A DNA stretch of 64,000 nt from Spongiactinospora sp. TRM90649 (GTDB lineage Bacteria > Actinomycetota > Actinomycetes > Streptosporangiales > Streptosporangiaceae), in contig NZ_JARLTC010000010.1 in NCBI RefSeq assembly GCF_029382225.1, forward strand, positions 1-64,000. The letters run 5' to 3'. The notes under the pieces are model-generated. The model was not told the DNA's origin. It made no database searches and saw only the letters and a list, made by a program, of their open reading frames with translations. The position numbers and the translations under genes are program-made. Within the stretch, counting starts at the first letter, position 1; each line of letters opens with the position of its first letter. Below, in pieces: positions 46,757-56,154 of the stretch.

Positions 46757-47440
46757 ATGATGCCATCGGCTGAAGGCCGGCTGGACCTGCCGGTGGTGGG
46801 GGAGCGGCAGAGCCTGCGCGAGCAGGTGGGGCACGCCCTGCGTGTCGCCCTGATCACTGGTGAGATGCGTCCGGGGAAGGTCTATTCGGCGCCCGTGCTG
46901 GCCGCGCACTTCGGCGTCTCGGCCACGCCGGTCCGCGAGGCCATGCTCGACCTCGCCAAGGAGGGGCTGGTCGAGGCGGTCCGCAACAAGGGTTTCCGGG
47001 TGACCGAGCTGTCCGAGCGCGATCTCGATGAGCTCACCCACATCCGGCAGCTCATCGAGGTGCCGACGGTGGCCGGGCTGGCCGACCCCGCGCGGGAGGC
47101 CGAGTTCGAGGCGCTGCGCCCGCTGGCCGAGGAGATCGTCACCGCGGCGGAGCGCGGCGACCTGCTCGAATACGTGGCCGTCGATCTGCGCTTCCACGTC
47201 GAGCTGCTCTCGCTCGCGGGAAACTCGCACCTGGTGTCGGTGGTGCGCGACCTGCGCAACCGGGCCAGGCTGTACGGCCTCGACGCGCTGTACCGCAAGG
47301 GCGCGTTAGCCGACTCCGCACGTGAGCACGTGTGGATCCTCGACGCGCTGGGCAGGGGTGACTCGACGGAGGCCGAAGCCCTGATGAGCCGGCACATTCA
47401 GCATGTACGCGGTATCTGGGCCGATCGCCCGGGGGAATGA
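46757..47440 (+). CDS. GntR-family regulator, FCD subfamily
   Basis: A 227-residue regulator. The N-terminal winged helix has LREQVGHALRVALITGEMRPG and FGVSATPVREAMLDLAKEGLVE. The FCD ligand domain has conserved Asp/His metal ligands (DLRFHVELL, HIQHVRG). RBS AGAAGGG; ATG 46757 or 46760. It follows the decayed dehydrogenase cluster and is the likely ligand of the palindrome at 44386. Confidence 0.9.
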   Translation: MMPSAEGRLDLPVVGERQSLREQVGHALRVALITGEMRPGKVYSAPVLAAHFGVSATPVREAMLDLAKEGLVEAVRNKGFRVTELSERDLDELTHIRQLIEVPTVAGLADPAREAEFEALRPLAEEIVTAAERGDLLEYVAVDLRFHVELLSLAGNSHLVSVVRDLRNRARLYGLDALYRKGALADSAREHVWILDALGRGDSTEAEALMSRHIQHVRGIWADRPGE

Positions 47441-47479
47441 ACGGGAATGAACGCCCGCGAAGCGGGGCGGCCCGCCCGG

Positions 47480-47800
47480 TCAGGGCACGTCGCGCAGGGA
47501 GATCCTGCCGGGCTCGGCCGTGATCACATGGATCACGCGTTCACGGCCCTCCGGCGCGTCGGGACGCAGCCGGATGGCCGGACCTGGTTCGAGCGTCCAG
47601 CGTCCCCGGGCGTGGGCCGACCGGTCGTCGGCCCCCGGCCGGTGGTCGACATAGGTGCCGTCGGGGCGCAGTTCGATGCGATGCCGCCAGCGCGAAGGCG
47701 GCAGTGGGTAGCCCCACGGCCGGTAGACCTTCGCGCCGCCGGTGTCCTCCTCGCGCGAATGCACCCAGTCGCCGGTTAAGCCGGCGGCGTTCGAGCTCAT
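47480..47800 (-). CDS. small hypothetical protein
   Basis: A 106-residue soluble protein with beta-strand-rich, Trp-containing sequence (GDWVHSREEDTGG, IELRPDGTYVDHRPG, GRWTLEP) that recalls small lipocalin-like folds. No named family recognised and no clear ribosome site. Four bases separate it from the metalloprotease upstream, so the two may be cotranscribed. Confidence 0.65.
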   Translation of the reverse strand: MSSNAAGLTGDWVHSREEDTGGAKVYRPWGYPLPPSRWRHRIELRPDGTYVDHRPGADDRSAHARGRWTLEPGPAIRLRPDAPEGRERVIHVITAEPGRISLRDVP

Positions 47801-47804
47801 GGGT

Positions 47805-48773
47805 TCAGGTTGTCATGGCCGACGCGGGTACGCCCTCCCACATGCCGTCCAGCACCGGCTTGGCGACGAACGACGAGCGGGCGCCGGACAGCGTGGCGTC
47901 CATGCGCTCGGCCTGGCCGCCGGTGAACATGAACATCGCCCGGTCGTCGACGTAGTCCATGTAGTTCATGAACATGTCGCCGTTGGGGCCGTTGCCGCAG
48001 GTCACCGAGGGGAAGGTGGGGGTGCCGAAGTTGGGGCCGGCCGCGTTGGGCGTGTCGGCCACGAAGTCGTCGCCGGAGCAGGCGTCGCCGTCGTCGCCCC
48101 AGATGTGGCGCAGGTTGAGCCAGTGGCCGATCTCGTGGGTGGCCGTGCGCCCCAGGTTGAACGGCGCGGTCGCGGTACCGGTGTTGCCGAACGCGTGGTA
48201 GGCCACCACGACGCCGTCGGTCGCGGCCGGGCCGCCGGGGAACTGCGCGTAGCCGAGCCACGGCACCAGGTTGCAGACCCACAGGTTGAGGTAGCGGTCG
48301 GCGGGCCAGGCGTCGGACCCGCCCCTGGAGGAGAACTTCACGCCGTCGTCGTCGCCGAACTGGGACTGGCCGGTGCGCCGGCGCACGATGCCGGAGGTGG
48401 GCTTGCCCGCCGGGTCGGTCGTGGCCAGGGCGAACTCGATCAGGGTGTCGGCCACTGCGCCCTGGAACGCAGAGGGCACCTGCGAGACGTCGGCGTTGGC
48501 CCGGCGGAAGTCCTGGTTGAGCACCGTGATCTGGCTCTTGACCTGCGCGTCCGCGACGTTGTGCGCGTCCTGCTGATAGACCACGTGGACCACCACGGGG
48601 ATGGTGACGACGTCGCTGCGGCGGGGAGCGCGCGCGTTCCGCCTGGCGAAGGTCGTGTTCTCGATCGCGGCCCTGGCGATCGCGTAGTCGGGACGCGTGG
48701 CGATCATCTGGTGGTGCACCGGCATCGTGCCGCACCAGTAATGCTGAGGCCGTCCGCCTTCGGGTGTGGACAT
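47805..48773 (-). CDS. M43-type (pappalysin-like) zinc metalloprotease
   Basis: A 322-residue protease. The zinc motif [11 protein letters not shown] (HExxHxxGxxH-like) is followed by Cys residues and the Met-turn region MNYMDYVDD, which place it in M43. ATG 48773 has GAGGAG five bases upstream. No signal peptide is visible at this or the longer start, although the family is usually exported. Activity inside the cell or export by another route is open. Confidence 0.87.
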   Translation of the reverse strand: MSTPEGGRPQHYWCGTMPVHHQMIATRPDYAIARAAIENTTFARRNARAPRRSDVVTIPVVVHVVYQQDAHNVADAQVKSQITVLNQDFRRANADVSQVPSAFQGAVADTLIEFALATTDPAGKPTSGIVRRRTGQSQFGDDDGVKFSSRGGSDAWPADRYLNLWVCNLVPWLGYAQFPGGPAATDGVVVAYHAFGNTGTATAPFNLGRTATHEIGHWLNLRHIWGDDGDACSGDDFVADTPNAAGPNFGTPTFPSVTCGNGPNGDMFMNYMDYVDDRAMFMFTGGQAERMDATLSGARSSFVAKPVLDGMWEGVPASAMTT

Positions 48774-48801
48774 CGCATCTCCTCGGCTCACTCGCTGACG
48801 C

Positions 48802-48814
48802 GGTAATCGTTACC
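48802..48814. promoter_or_regulatory. short inverted repeat upstream of the metalloprotease
   Basis: GGTAATCGTTACC has perfect 5-base arms, about 30 bases upstream of the protease start. It could be an operator; no regulator can be assigned. Confidence 0.3.
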
Positions 48815-48923
48815 CCGCGTGCCGGGGAGCGCATGAGTAACCGCCTACTCAGGTGGTGAGGATCTTAAGTTGTCACCTCGAAGGGAGCGTCCAAAGGGGC
48901 TCGAACTCCAGTAAATCCCCTGT

Positions 48924-49835
48924 TCAGGAGGAACGTGTGGCGCCGACGCTGGCCACCACGACGCAGCCGATCGCCGCCCACTCCCGCAGGTGCAGGATCT
49001 CGCCGAGCACGACGAGCCCGACCAGCGCGGCCGCGGCGGGCTCCAGGCTCATCAGGATGCCGAAGACCCGCTTGGGCATCCGGCGCAGCGCCTCCAGCTC
49101 GATCGTGTACGGGATCACCGACGACAGCAGCCCCAGCCCGAGCCCGATCAGCAGCAACTCGGGCCGCAGCAGGTCGGCGCCGCCCGCCGCCACCCCGAAC
49201 GGCGCGACGAACACCAGCGAGACCATCATGGCGAAGGACACCCCGGTCGATCCCGGAAAGCGCCGCCCGGTCGCCGCCGACAGCACGATGTAGCCCGCCC
49301 AGCACAGCGCGGACACCAGCGCGAAGCCGATGCCGGCCCAGCTCAGCCGGGCGGAGTCGCCCCAGGGCGCGAGCAGCGCGATCCCGGTGGCGGCCAGCAC
49401 CACCCACAGCACGTCGAGACGCCGCCTGGAGGCCGCGACCGCGACGCCCAGCGGCCCGAGGAACTCCACCGCGACCGCGATGCCCAGCGGCAGCCGGGCC
49501 AGGGCCTCGTAGAAGGACAGGTTCATCAGTCCGAGCGTGACCCCGAAGGCCGCGCCGACCCCCAGGTCGGCGCGGCTCAGGCCGCGCAGCCGCGGCCGGG
49601 CCAGCAGGCCGAGCACGAGCGCGCCCGCGCCGATGCGCAACAGCACCACGGCGGGGGTCGCGAGCACCGCGAACAGGTCCTTGGCGAACCCCGCGCCGAG
49701 CTGCACCGACATGATCGCCAGCAGGACCAGTCCGGAGGGCGGGATCGAGTCGGCGGCGGTGCGCAGCACGCCGCCCAGGCGGAAGGGGCCGTTCCGGTAC
49801 GGCTCGGCCGGACCGGTCATGGGATGCGCGGTCAC
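48924..49835 (-). CDS. EamA/RhaT-family transporter
   Basis: A 303-residue DMT-superfamily protein with ten hydrophobic helices in two EamA halves (LLRIGAGALVLGLL, SFYEALARLPLGIAVAVEFLGP, VFGILMSLEPAAAALVGLVVLGE). Such proteins export amino acids or metabolites. GTG 49835 lies one base past the ABC permease stop; ATG 49820 is the alternative. Substrate unknown. Confidence 0.87.
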   Translation of the reverse strand: MTAHPMTGPAEPYRNGPFRLGGVLRTAADSIPPSGLVLLAIMSVQLGAGFAKDLFAVLATPAVVLLRIGAGALVLGLLARPRLRGLSRADLGVGAAFGVTLGLMNLSFYEALARLPLGIAVAVEFLGPLGVAVAASRRRLDVLWVVLAATGIALLAPWGDSARLSWAGIGFALVSALCWAGYIVLSAATGRRFPGSTGVSFAMMVSLVFVAPFGVAAGGADLLRPELLLIGLGLGLLSSVIPYTIELEALRRMPKRVFGILMSLEPAAAALVGLVVLGEILHLREWAAIGCVVVASVGATRSS

Positions 49836-49836
49836 G

Positions 49837-50604
49837 TCATTCCCAGCGGAAGGTGCGGGCGGCGAGGCCCAGCGAGAGCACGGCCCAGACGGCGAGGACG
49901 GCGAGCGCGGCCACCGGCGGCGCGGCACCGTCCGCCAGCACGGCCCGCAGCCCCCCGGTCAGGGCGGAGATCGGCAGCAGGTCCAGCGCGGGCCGGATCG
50001 CCTCGGGGAACGCCGACAGCGGGAACACCACCCCGCCGCAGGCGAGCAGGACCAGATAGACCAGGTTGGCGCCCGCGAGCGTGGCCTCCGCGCGCAGCGT
50101 GCCCGCCATCAGCAGGCCCAGGCCGCTGAACGCGGCGGTGCCGAGCAGCACCAGCAGCGCCATGGCGAGCGGCGAGCCCTGGGGCCGCCAGCCGAGCGCC
50201 AGCGCGACGCCGGCGATCACCGCGATCTGGACGATCTCCACGGCGAGCACGCCGGCGGTCTTGGCGAGCATCAGCCCGCCCCGCGTCAGGGGCGTGGCGC
50301 CGAGCCGTTTGAGCACGCCGTACCTGCGCTCGAAGCCGGTGGCGATGGCCTGGCCGGTGAAGGCCGTGGACATGATGGCGAGCGCCAGCACGCCGGGGGC
50401 CAGGAAGTCGACCCTGCGCGCCGTGGGGAGGTCGAGCACCGGGGTGACCGAGAACCCGGCCAGCACCAGGACCGGGATGATCAGCGTGAGCAGGAGCTGT
50501 TCGCCGTTGCGCAGCGTGGCGCGGACCTCCGCGGCGGCCTGGGCGGCGACCATCCGCGGGAACGGGGCCGCGCCCGGCGCGGGGGTGAGGTCGAGCGTGG
50601 TCAC
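49837..50604 (-). CDS. ABC-2 type transporter permease
   Basis: A 255-residue membrane protein with six helices: VLVLAGFSVTPVL, FLAPGVLALAIMSTAFTGQA, GFERRYGVLKRLGATPLTR, and GVVFPLSAFPEAIRPAL, the ABC-2 signature. GTG overlaps the stop of the ATPase gene (GTGA). It likely exports a drug or lipid together with that ATPase. Confidence 0.9.
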   Translation of the reverse strand: MTTLDLTPAPGAAPFPRMVAAQAAAEVRATLRNGEQLLLTLIIPVLVLAGFSVTPVLDLPTARRVDFLAPGVLALAIMSTAFTGQAIATGFERRYGVLKRLGATPLTRGGLMLAKTAGVLAVEIVQIAVIAGVALALGWRPQGSPLAMALLVLLGTAAFSGLGLLMAGTLRAEATLAGANLVYLVLLACGGVVFPLSAFPEAIRPALDLLPISALTGGLRAVLADGAAPPVAALAVLAVWAVLSLGLAARTFRWE

Positions 50605-51509
50605 CGCAGCTCCCTGCCGGTCAGTTCGAGGAATACGTCTTCCAGGGTGCGCCGCTCGATGCTGAGGTCGTCGGTGGTGACGCCCTCGGCGGCGCACCAG
50701 GCCGTGACGGTGCCCAGCAGTTCGGGCCCGACCTGGCCCTCGATGATGTAGTGGCCCGCGGGGGACTCCTTGGCGGCGCTCCCGCCGGGCAGCGCGGCCA
50801 GCAGCTCGTCGAGGTCGAGCCCGGGACGGGCGCGGAAGCGGAGCTGGCGCTCGGCGCCGGTCAGCGACGCGGGCGTGCCGCCCGCCACGGCCCGGCCGTG
50901 ATCGATGATCACGACGTGGTCGGCCAGGCGCTCGGCCTCGTCCATGTGGTGGGTGGTGAGCACCACCGACACCCCGGCGGCCCGCAGCTCGCGCACGAGG
51001 TCCCAGCAGGCGTGCCTGGCCTGCGGGTCGAGGCCCGCGGTCGGCTCGTCCAGGAAGACCAGCTCGGGGCGCCCGATGACGGCCGCCGCCAGCGACAGCC
51101 GCTGCTGCTGGCCCCCCGACAGCCGCCGGTACGGCGTGCGGGCGTGCTCGGCCAGCCCCAGCCGGGTGAGCAGCGCCTCGGGCGGGAGCGGGTGGGCGTG
51201 GAACCGGCTCACCAGGCGCAGCCACTCCCCGGCCCGTACGGCGGGCGGGACCCCGCCCGCCTGGAGCATCACGCCGACTCTCGCCCGCAGTTCCCGCCGT
51301 GCAGGGGGAAGCCCCAGCACCCGCACCGTGCCGCCGTCGGCGTCGCGGAAGCCCTCGCAGATCTCGACCGTGGAGGTCTTGCCCGCGCCGTTCGGGCCGA
51401 GCACGGCCGTGACCGCGCCCCGCCGGGCGGTCAGGCTGAGGCCGTCGACGGCGGTCGTGCGGCCGTAGCGCTTGACCAGCTCGACGACCTCGACAGCAGG
51501 GGAGTCCAT
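50601..51509 (-). CDS. ABC transporter ATP-binding protein
   Basis: A 302-residue ATPase: Walker A GPNGAGKTS, signature LSGGQQQRLS, Walker B LVFLDEPTAGLDP, switch His in LTTHHMDEAERLADH. A C-terminal extension of about 80 residues is typical of DrrA-type exporters. ATG 51509 lies seven bases after a TACACT -10-like element, so the transcript may be leaderless. Divergent from the suf operon. Confidence 0.92.
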   Translation of the reverse strand: MDSPAVEVVELVKRYGRTTAVDGLSLTARRGAVTAVLGPNGAGKTSTVEICEGFRDADGGTVRVLGLPPARRELRARVGVMLQAGGVPPAVRAGEWLRLVSRFHAHPLPPEALLTRLGLAEHARTPYRRLSGGQQQRLSLAAAVIGRPELVFLDEPTAGLDPQARHACWDLVRELRAAGVSVVLTTHHMDEAERLADHVVIIDHGRAVAGGTPASLTGAERQLRFRARPGLDLDELLAALPGGSAAKESPAGHYIIEGQVGPELLGTVTAWCAAEGVTTDDLSIERRTLEDVFLELTGRELR

Positions 51510-51724
51510 GCGGACGAGTGTAAGGAACCTCCGCCGCGCCCCGTCCCCCGGCACACGCCGTGTCGGGGTCGCTTTCGCGACCTGGGACGCCGGTCCGCGG
51601 CGAGGACCGGCATACTTTCCGTGACGGGGCGTCACAGGCGGCCAGCCCGATGGACAAACCAGGCGATTCACCGCTTCTCATGACACCAAAGGTGCTCGTG
51701 GGATGGCTGTGACGTTTTCCCTGG

Positions 51725-51743
51725 TTAGGTAAGCCTTGCCTGC
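51725..51743. promoter_or_regulatory. iron-box-like site upstream of suf
   Basis: TTAGGTAAGCCTTGCCTGC matches 13 of 19 positions of the DtxR/IdeR/DmdR consensus I recall (TTAGGTTAGGCTAACCTAA). Its core AGGTAAG-C-CTTGCCT is a 15-bp inverted repeat with one mismatch. It lies in the 335-base gap between the ABC exporter and sufR. Confidence 0.5.
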
Positions 51744-51802
51744 GTGAGCTATTCCATTCCACGTATCCCGGGCAACCGTTTGTGCGGTGGGAAGGAAATA
51801 CG

Positions 51803-51819
51803 TCACACTGATGTTGTGA
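51803..51819. promoter_or_regulatory. probable SufR operator
   Basis: TCACACTGATGTTGTGA is an inverted repeat TCACA-N7-TGTGA and contains ACACT-N5-TGTGA, the form I recall for mycobacterial SufR. It lies 25 bases before the sufR start, so SufR would repress itself and the suf operon. Confidence 0.6.
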
Positions 51820-51844
51820 AATAGCGAAAGACGGTGCGCGAGTC

Positions 51845-52558
51845 ATGAGGCAGGTCAGGATGAAGCAGGTGGAGGCGGGTGCGGAGCGCAGCACGCGTGC
51901 GCGCGTCGCCCGGCTCATCCTGGAGCACGGGCCGATCGCGGCGGCGGCGCTCGGTGAGCGCCTGGGGTTGACCCCCGCCGCGGTGCGCCGCCACCTGGAC
52001 GCGCTGCTCGCCGACGGGATGATAGAGCCCCGCACGGCGCGCGGTCACCTGCAGCGCGGCCGCGGCCGTCCGGCGCGGATGTTCGCCATCACCGACGCCG
52101 GGCGCAGCGCCTTCGAGCACGCCTATGACGACCTCGCGGGCAGTGCGCTGCGGTTCCTGGCCGAGAGCCTCGGCGACGAAGCCGTGGGCGACTTCGCCAG
52201 GTCGCAGATGTCCGCGCTGATCGAGCGGCTGGCCCCGGCCATGCGCGAGGTGGCCGCCGAGCAGCGGGTCCGCGTGCTGGCCGAGGCGCTGTCGGCCGAG
52301 GGCTACGCCGCCTCGGCGAGCCGGGCCAGCGTCGGCGGCGAGCAGCTCTGCCAGCACCACTGTCCCGTCGCCCACGTGGCGGCGGCGTTTCCCCAGCTCT
52401 GCGAGGCCGAGACGGAGGCGTTCGCGGAGCTGCTGGGCACACCGGTGCAGCGACTCGCGACGATCGCCCACGGCGACGGCGTGTGCACCACCCATGTGAG
52501 CCCACCGCAGTTGAGCGAAGCCATGAACAGGAACAAGAGCAAGGAGACCGGAAGGTGA
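51845..52558 (+). CDS. sufR: iron-sulfur sensing transcription regulator SufR
   Basis: A 237-residue winged-helix regulator: [18 protein letters not shown] and [24 protein letters not shown]-terminal domain has four Cys ([27 protein letters not shown]) suited to bind an Fe-S cluster. It represses the suf genes when clusters are sufficient. Start uncertain: ATG 51845, or ATG 51860, which has a better purine-rich leader. The stop overlaps the sufB GTG. Confidence 0.92.
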   Translation: MRQVRMKQVEAGAERSTRARVARLILEHGPIAAAALGERLGLTPAAVRRHLDALLADGMIEPRTARGHLQRGRGRPARMFAITDAGRSAFEHAYDDLAGSALRFLAESLGDEAVGDFARSQMSALIERLAPAMREVAAEQRVRVLAEALSAEGYAASASRASVGGEQLCQHHCPVAHVAAAFPQLCEAETEAFAELLGTPVQRLATIAHGDGVCTTHVSPPQLSEAMNRNKSKETGR

Positions 52559-53967
52559 CTGTCACCGACCGCCCGGAGCTGGAAGGCCTCGGAAACTACA
52601 AGTTCGGCTGGGCCGACCCCGACACCGCGGGGGCCTCGGCCCGTCGCGGGCTGTCCGAAGAGGTCGTCCGCGACATCTCCGCGCTCAAGAACGAGCCGGA
52701 GTGGATGCTGGACCTTCGCCTGAAGGGCCTGCGTCTCTTCAACAGGAAGCCGATGCCGACCTGGGGCTCCGACCTGTCCGGCATCGACTTCGACAACATC
52801 AAATACTTCGTCAGGTCCACCGAGAAGCAGGCCGCTTCCTGGGACGACCTGCCCGCGGACATCAAGTCCACATACGACCGGCTCGGCATCCCCGAGGCCG
52901 AGAAGCAGCGCCTGATCGCGGGCGTCGCCGCGCAGTACGAGTCCGAGGTCGTCTACCACAAGATCCGTGAGGACCTTGAGGAGAAGGGCGTGATCTTCCT
53001 CGACACCGACACCGGCCTGCGCGAGCACCCCGAGCTGTTCAAGGAGTACTTCGGCTCGGTCATCCCGGTCGGCGACAACAAGTTCGCCGCGCTGAACTCC
53101 TCGGTGTGGTCCGGCGGCTCCTTCATCTACGTGCCGCCGAACGTCGAGGTCGAGATCCCGCTGCAGGCCTACTTCCGGATCAACACCGAGAACATGGGCC
53201 AGTTCGAGCGGACCCTGATCATCGTGGACGAGAACTCCTACGTTCACTACGTCGAGGGCTGTACCGCGCCCATCTACTCCAGCGACTCGCTGCACTCCGC
53301 GGTCGTGGAGATCATCGTGAAGAAGGGCGCCCGCTGCCGTTACACGACCATCCAGAACTGGTCGAACAACGTCTACAACCTGGTGACCAAGCGCGCCGTC
53401 GCCTACGAGGGCGCCACCATGGAGTGGATCGACGGCAACATCGGCTCCAAGGTCACCATGAAGTACCCCGCGGTCTACCTGATGGGCGAGCACGCCAAGG
53501 GCGAGACCCTGTCCGTCGCCTTCGCGGGTGAGGGCCAGCACCAGGACGCCGGGGCCAAGATGGTCCACCTCGCGCCCAAGACCTCCTCGACCATCGTGTC
53601 GAAGTCGGTGGCGCGCGGCGGCGGCCGTACCTCCTATCGCGGCCTGGTCCAGGTCGAGGAGGGCGCGGCGGGCAGCGCCTCCACGGTCAAGTGCGACGCG
53701 CTGCTGGTCGACCAGATCAGCCGGTCCGACACCTACCCCTACGTCGACGTCCGCGAGGACGACGTCTCCATGGGCCACGAGGCCACGGTCTCCAAGGTGT
53801 CGGAGGACCAGCTCTTCTACCTGATGAGCCGGGGACTGAACGAGGACGAGGCGATGGCCATGATCGTGCGCGGGTTCGTCGAGCCCATCGCGCGCGAGCT
53901 GCCGATGGAGTACGCCCTCGAACTCAACCGGCTGATCGAGCTGCAGATGGAAGGAGCGGTGGGCTGA
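52555..53967 (+). CDS. sufB: Fe-S cluster assembly scaffold SufB
   Basis: A 470-residue SufB. The conserved core has [61 protein letters not shown] and [20 protein letters not shown]. With SufC and SufD it forms the scaffold that builds clusters. The GTG overlaps the sufR stop, with AAGGAG eight bases before it. Confidence 0.96.
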   Translation: MTVTDRPELEGLGNYKFGWADPDTAGASARRGLSEEVVRDISALKNEPEWMLDLRLKGLRLFNRKPMPTWGSDLSGIDFDNIKYFVRSTEKQAASWDDLPADIKSTYDRLGIPEAEKQRLIAGVAAQYESEVVYHKIREDLEEKGVIFLDTDTGLREHPELFKEYFGSVIPVGDNKFAALNSSVWSGGSFIYVPPNVEVEIPLQAYFRINTENMGQFERTLIIVDENSYVHYVEGCTAPIYSSDSLHSAVVEIIVKKGARCRYTTIQNWSNNVYNLVTKRAVAYEGATMEWIDGNIGSKVTMKYPAVYLMGEHAKGETLSVAFAGEGQHQDAGAKMVHLAPKTSSTIVSKSVARGGGRTSYRGLVQVEEGAAGSASTVKCDALLVDQISRSDTYPYVDVREDDVSMGHEATVSKVSEDQLFYLMSRGLNEDEAMAMIVRGFVEPIARELPMEYALELNRLIELQMEGAVG

Positions 53968-53969
53968 CC

Positions 53970-55091
53970 ATGGGGCTCAGCACCAAGCCTCTCTCGACGC
54001 TGAACGAGAAGGCGTCGTACGACCTGGCCGACTTCGAGGTCCCGACGGGCCGCGAGGAGGAGTGGCGGTTCACGCCGCTCTCCCGGCTGGCCGGCCTGCA
54101 CGACGGCAAGGCGTCCGCCTCCGGCCACGTGGTGGTCGAGGTGGAGGCCGCGCCGGAGGTCACCGTCGAGACGGTGGGGCGCGACGACGCCAGGCTCGGG
54201 CAGGTCTACGTGCCGCGCGACCGGGTGAGCGCCCAGGCGTACGCGGCGTTCGAGAAGGCCACCGTGGTCACCGTTCCCGCGCAGGCCGTGGCGTCCAGGC
54301 CGACCGTGCTCACGCTGCGCGGCCAGGGCGGCGGCGCCGCCTACGGCCACGTGCTCGTCAAGGTCGAGCCGCTGGCCGAGGCCGTGCTGGTCCTCGACCA
54401 CCGGGGCAGCGCGGTCTACGCCGACAACGTCGAGTTCGCGGTCGGCGACGGCGCCACGCTCAGGGTCGTCAGCCTCCAGGACTGGGACGACGACGCGGTC
54501 CACGTCTCCCATCACCACGCCGAGCTGGGCCGCGACGCCACCTTCCGCAGCTTCGTGGTGACCCTCGGCGGCGACCTCGTGCGCCTGTCGCCGAGCGTGT
54601 CCTACACCGGCCCCGGCGGCGACGCCGACCTGACCGGGCTGTACTTCGCCGACCAGGGCCAGCACCTGGAGCACCGGCTGCTCGTCGACCATAGCGTGCC
54701 CAACTGCCGCAGCAACGTCCTCTACAAGGGCGCGCTGCAGGGCGACTCGGCGCACGCGGTGTGGATCGGCGACGTGATCATCAGGGTCGAGGCCGAGGGC
54801 ACCGACACCTACGAGTACAACCGCAACCTGATCCTGACCGACGGCGCGCGTGCCGACTCGGTGCCCAATCTGGAGATCCTCACCGGCGAGGTGGCGGGCG
54901 CGGGCCACGCCTCGGCCTCCGGCCGCCTCGACGACGAGCACCTCTTCTACCTCCAGGCCAGGGGAATCCCCTTCGACGAGGCCAGGCGCCTGGTCATCCG
55001 GGGCTTCTTCGGCCAGCTCATCGAGCGGATCGAGGTCGAGGAGATCCGGGACCGCGTGGCCCGCGCCGTGGAAGCGGAGCTGGAGAAGTGA
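53970..55091 (+). CDS. sufD: Fe-S cluster assembly protein SufD
   Basis: A 373-residue SufD paralog of SufB: EEEWRFTPLSRL, a beta-helix middle, NCRSNVLYKGALQG and the C-terminal EHLFYLQARGIPFDEARRL. It lies two bases after sufB and its stop overlaps the Rieske gene. Confidence 0.95.
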   Translation: MGLSTKPLSTLNEKASYDLADFEVPTGREEEWRFTPLSRLAGLHDGKASASGHVVVEVEAAPEVTVETVGRDDARLGQVYVPRDRVSAQAYAAFEKATVVTVPAQAVASRPTVLTLRGQGGGAAYGHVLVKVEPLAEAVLVLDHRGSAVYADNVEFAVGDGATLRVVSLQDWDDDAVHVSHHHAELGRDATFRSFVVTLGGDLVRLSPSVSYTGPGGDADLTGLYFADQGQHLEHRLLVDHSVPNCRSNVLYKGALQGDSAHAVWIGDVIIRVEAEGTDTYEYNRNLILTDGARADSVPNLEILTGEVAGAGHASASGRLDDEHLFYLQARGIPFDEARRLVIRGFFGQLIERIEVEEIRDRVARAVEAELEK

Positions 55092-55405
55092 GCTTCGAGA
55101 AGGTCTGCCAGGTCGGCGACATCCCGGACGGCGGCGTCATCGGGATCGAGGTGGAGGGCACCCCGGTCGCGCTGGTGCGCAGCGGCGACGAGGTGTTCGC
55201 CCTGCACGACGTCTGCTCGCACGCCGAGGTGAAACTGAGCGAGGGCGACGTCTACGACGGCACCCTGGAGTGCTGGCTGCACGGCTCCTGTTTCGACGTC
55301 CGCTCCGGCAAGCCCACCGGGCCGCCCGCCACCAAGCCCGTTCCCGTCTACCGAGTTCAGCTCGACGGCGACGACGTTCTCGTCTCGCTCTCGAAGGAGT
55401 CATAA
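55088..55405 (+). CDS. Rieske [2Fe-2S] ferredoxin of the suf operon
   Basis: A 105-residue Rieske-type protein: CSHAEVKL and CWLHGSCFD supply the Cys2His2 ligands. Non-heme (dioxygenase ferredoxin) class. Its constant place between sufD and sufC in actinobacteria suggests electron supply to cluster assembly. GTG overlaps the sufD stop (GTGA). Confidence 0.93.
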   Translation: MSFEKVCQVGDIPDGGVIGIEVEGTPVALVRSGDEVFALHDVCSHAEVKLSEGDVYDGTLECWLHGSCFDVRSGKPTGPPATKPVPVYRVQLDGDDVLVSLSKES

Positions 55406-55407
55406 CC

Positions 55408-56154
55408 GTGTCCACGCTGCAGATCCGAGACCTCCGCGTCGCCGTCGAAGACAAGGAGATCCTGAAGGGCGTCAACCTCACCGTGTCGGCGGGCGAGACC
55501 CACGCCATCATGGGGCCCAACGGCTCGGGCAAGTCCACGCTGGCCTACGCCGTGGCGGGTCACCCGAAGTACACCATCACCGGCGGTGAGGTGCTGCTCG
55601 ACGGCGAGGACGTGCTGTCCATGTCCGTGGACGAGCGCGCCAGGGCCGGGCTGTTCCTGGCCATGCAGTACCCGGTCGAGGTGCCGGGCGTCTCGGTGTC
55701 CAACTTCCTGCGCAGCGCCGTCACGGCCGTGCGCGGCGAGGCCCCCAAGCTCCGCGAGTTCACCAAGGAGCTGCGGGCCGGCATGGACGGCCTGGCCATC
55801 GACGCCGCGTTCGCCCAGCGCAACCTGAACGAGGGGTTCTCCGGCGGCGAGAAGAAGCGTCACGAGATCCTGCAGCTCGAACTCCTCAAGCCGAAGATCG
55901 CGGTGCTCGACGAGACCGACTCCGGCCTCGACGTCGACGCGCTGCGCGTGGTCTCCGAGGGCGTCAACCGCTTCCGCGAGCAGGGCGAGACCGGCGTGCT
56001 GCTGATCACGCACTACACCCGCATCCTGCGCTACGTGAAGCCCGACTTCGTGCACGTCTTCGCCGGCGGCAGGATCGTCGAGGAAGGCGGCCCCGAGCTG
56101 GCCGACCGGCTTGAGGCCGAAGGGTACGAGCGTTTCGCGAAGGCGTCGGCGTGA
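55408..56154 (+). CDS. sufC: Fe-S cluster assembly ATPase SufC
   Basis: A 248-residue ABC-type soluble ATPase: Walker A GPNGSGKST, signature FSGGEKKRHEI, Walker B IAVLDETDSGLDVD, and LLITHYTRIL. It drives conformational change of SufBD. GAAGGAG lies eight bases before the GTG. The stop overlaps the sufS GTG. Confidence 0.96.
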   Translation: MSTLQIRDLRVAVEDKEILKGVNLTVSAGETHAIMGPNGSGKSTLAYAVAGHPKYTITGGEVLLDGEDVLSMSVDERARAGLFLAMQYPVEVPGVSVSNFLRSAVTAVRGEAPKLREFTKELRAGMDGLAIDAAFAQRNLNEGFSGGEKKRHEILQLELLKPKIAVLDETDSGLDVDALRVVSEGVNRFREQGETGVLLITHYTRILRYVKPDFVHVFAGGRIVEEGGPELADRLEAEGYERFAKASA

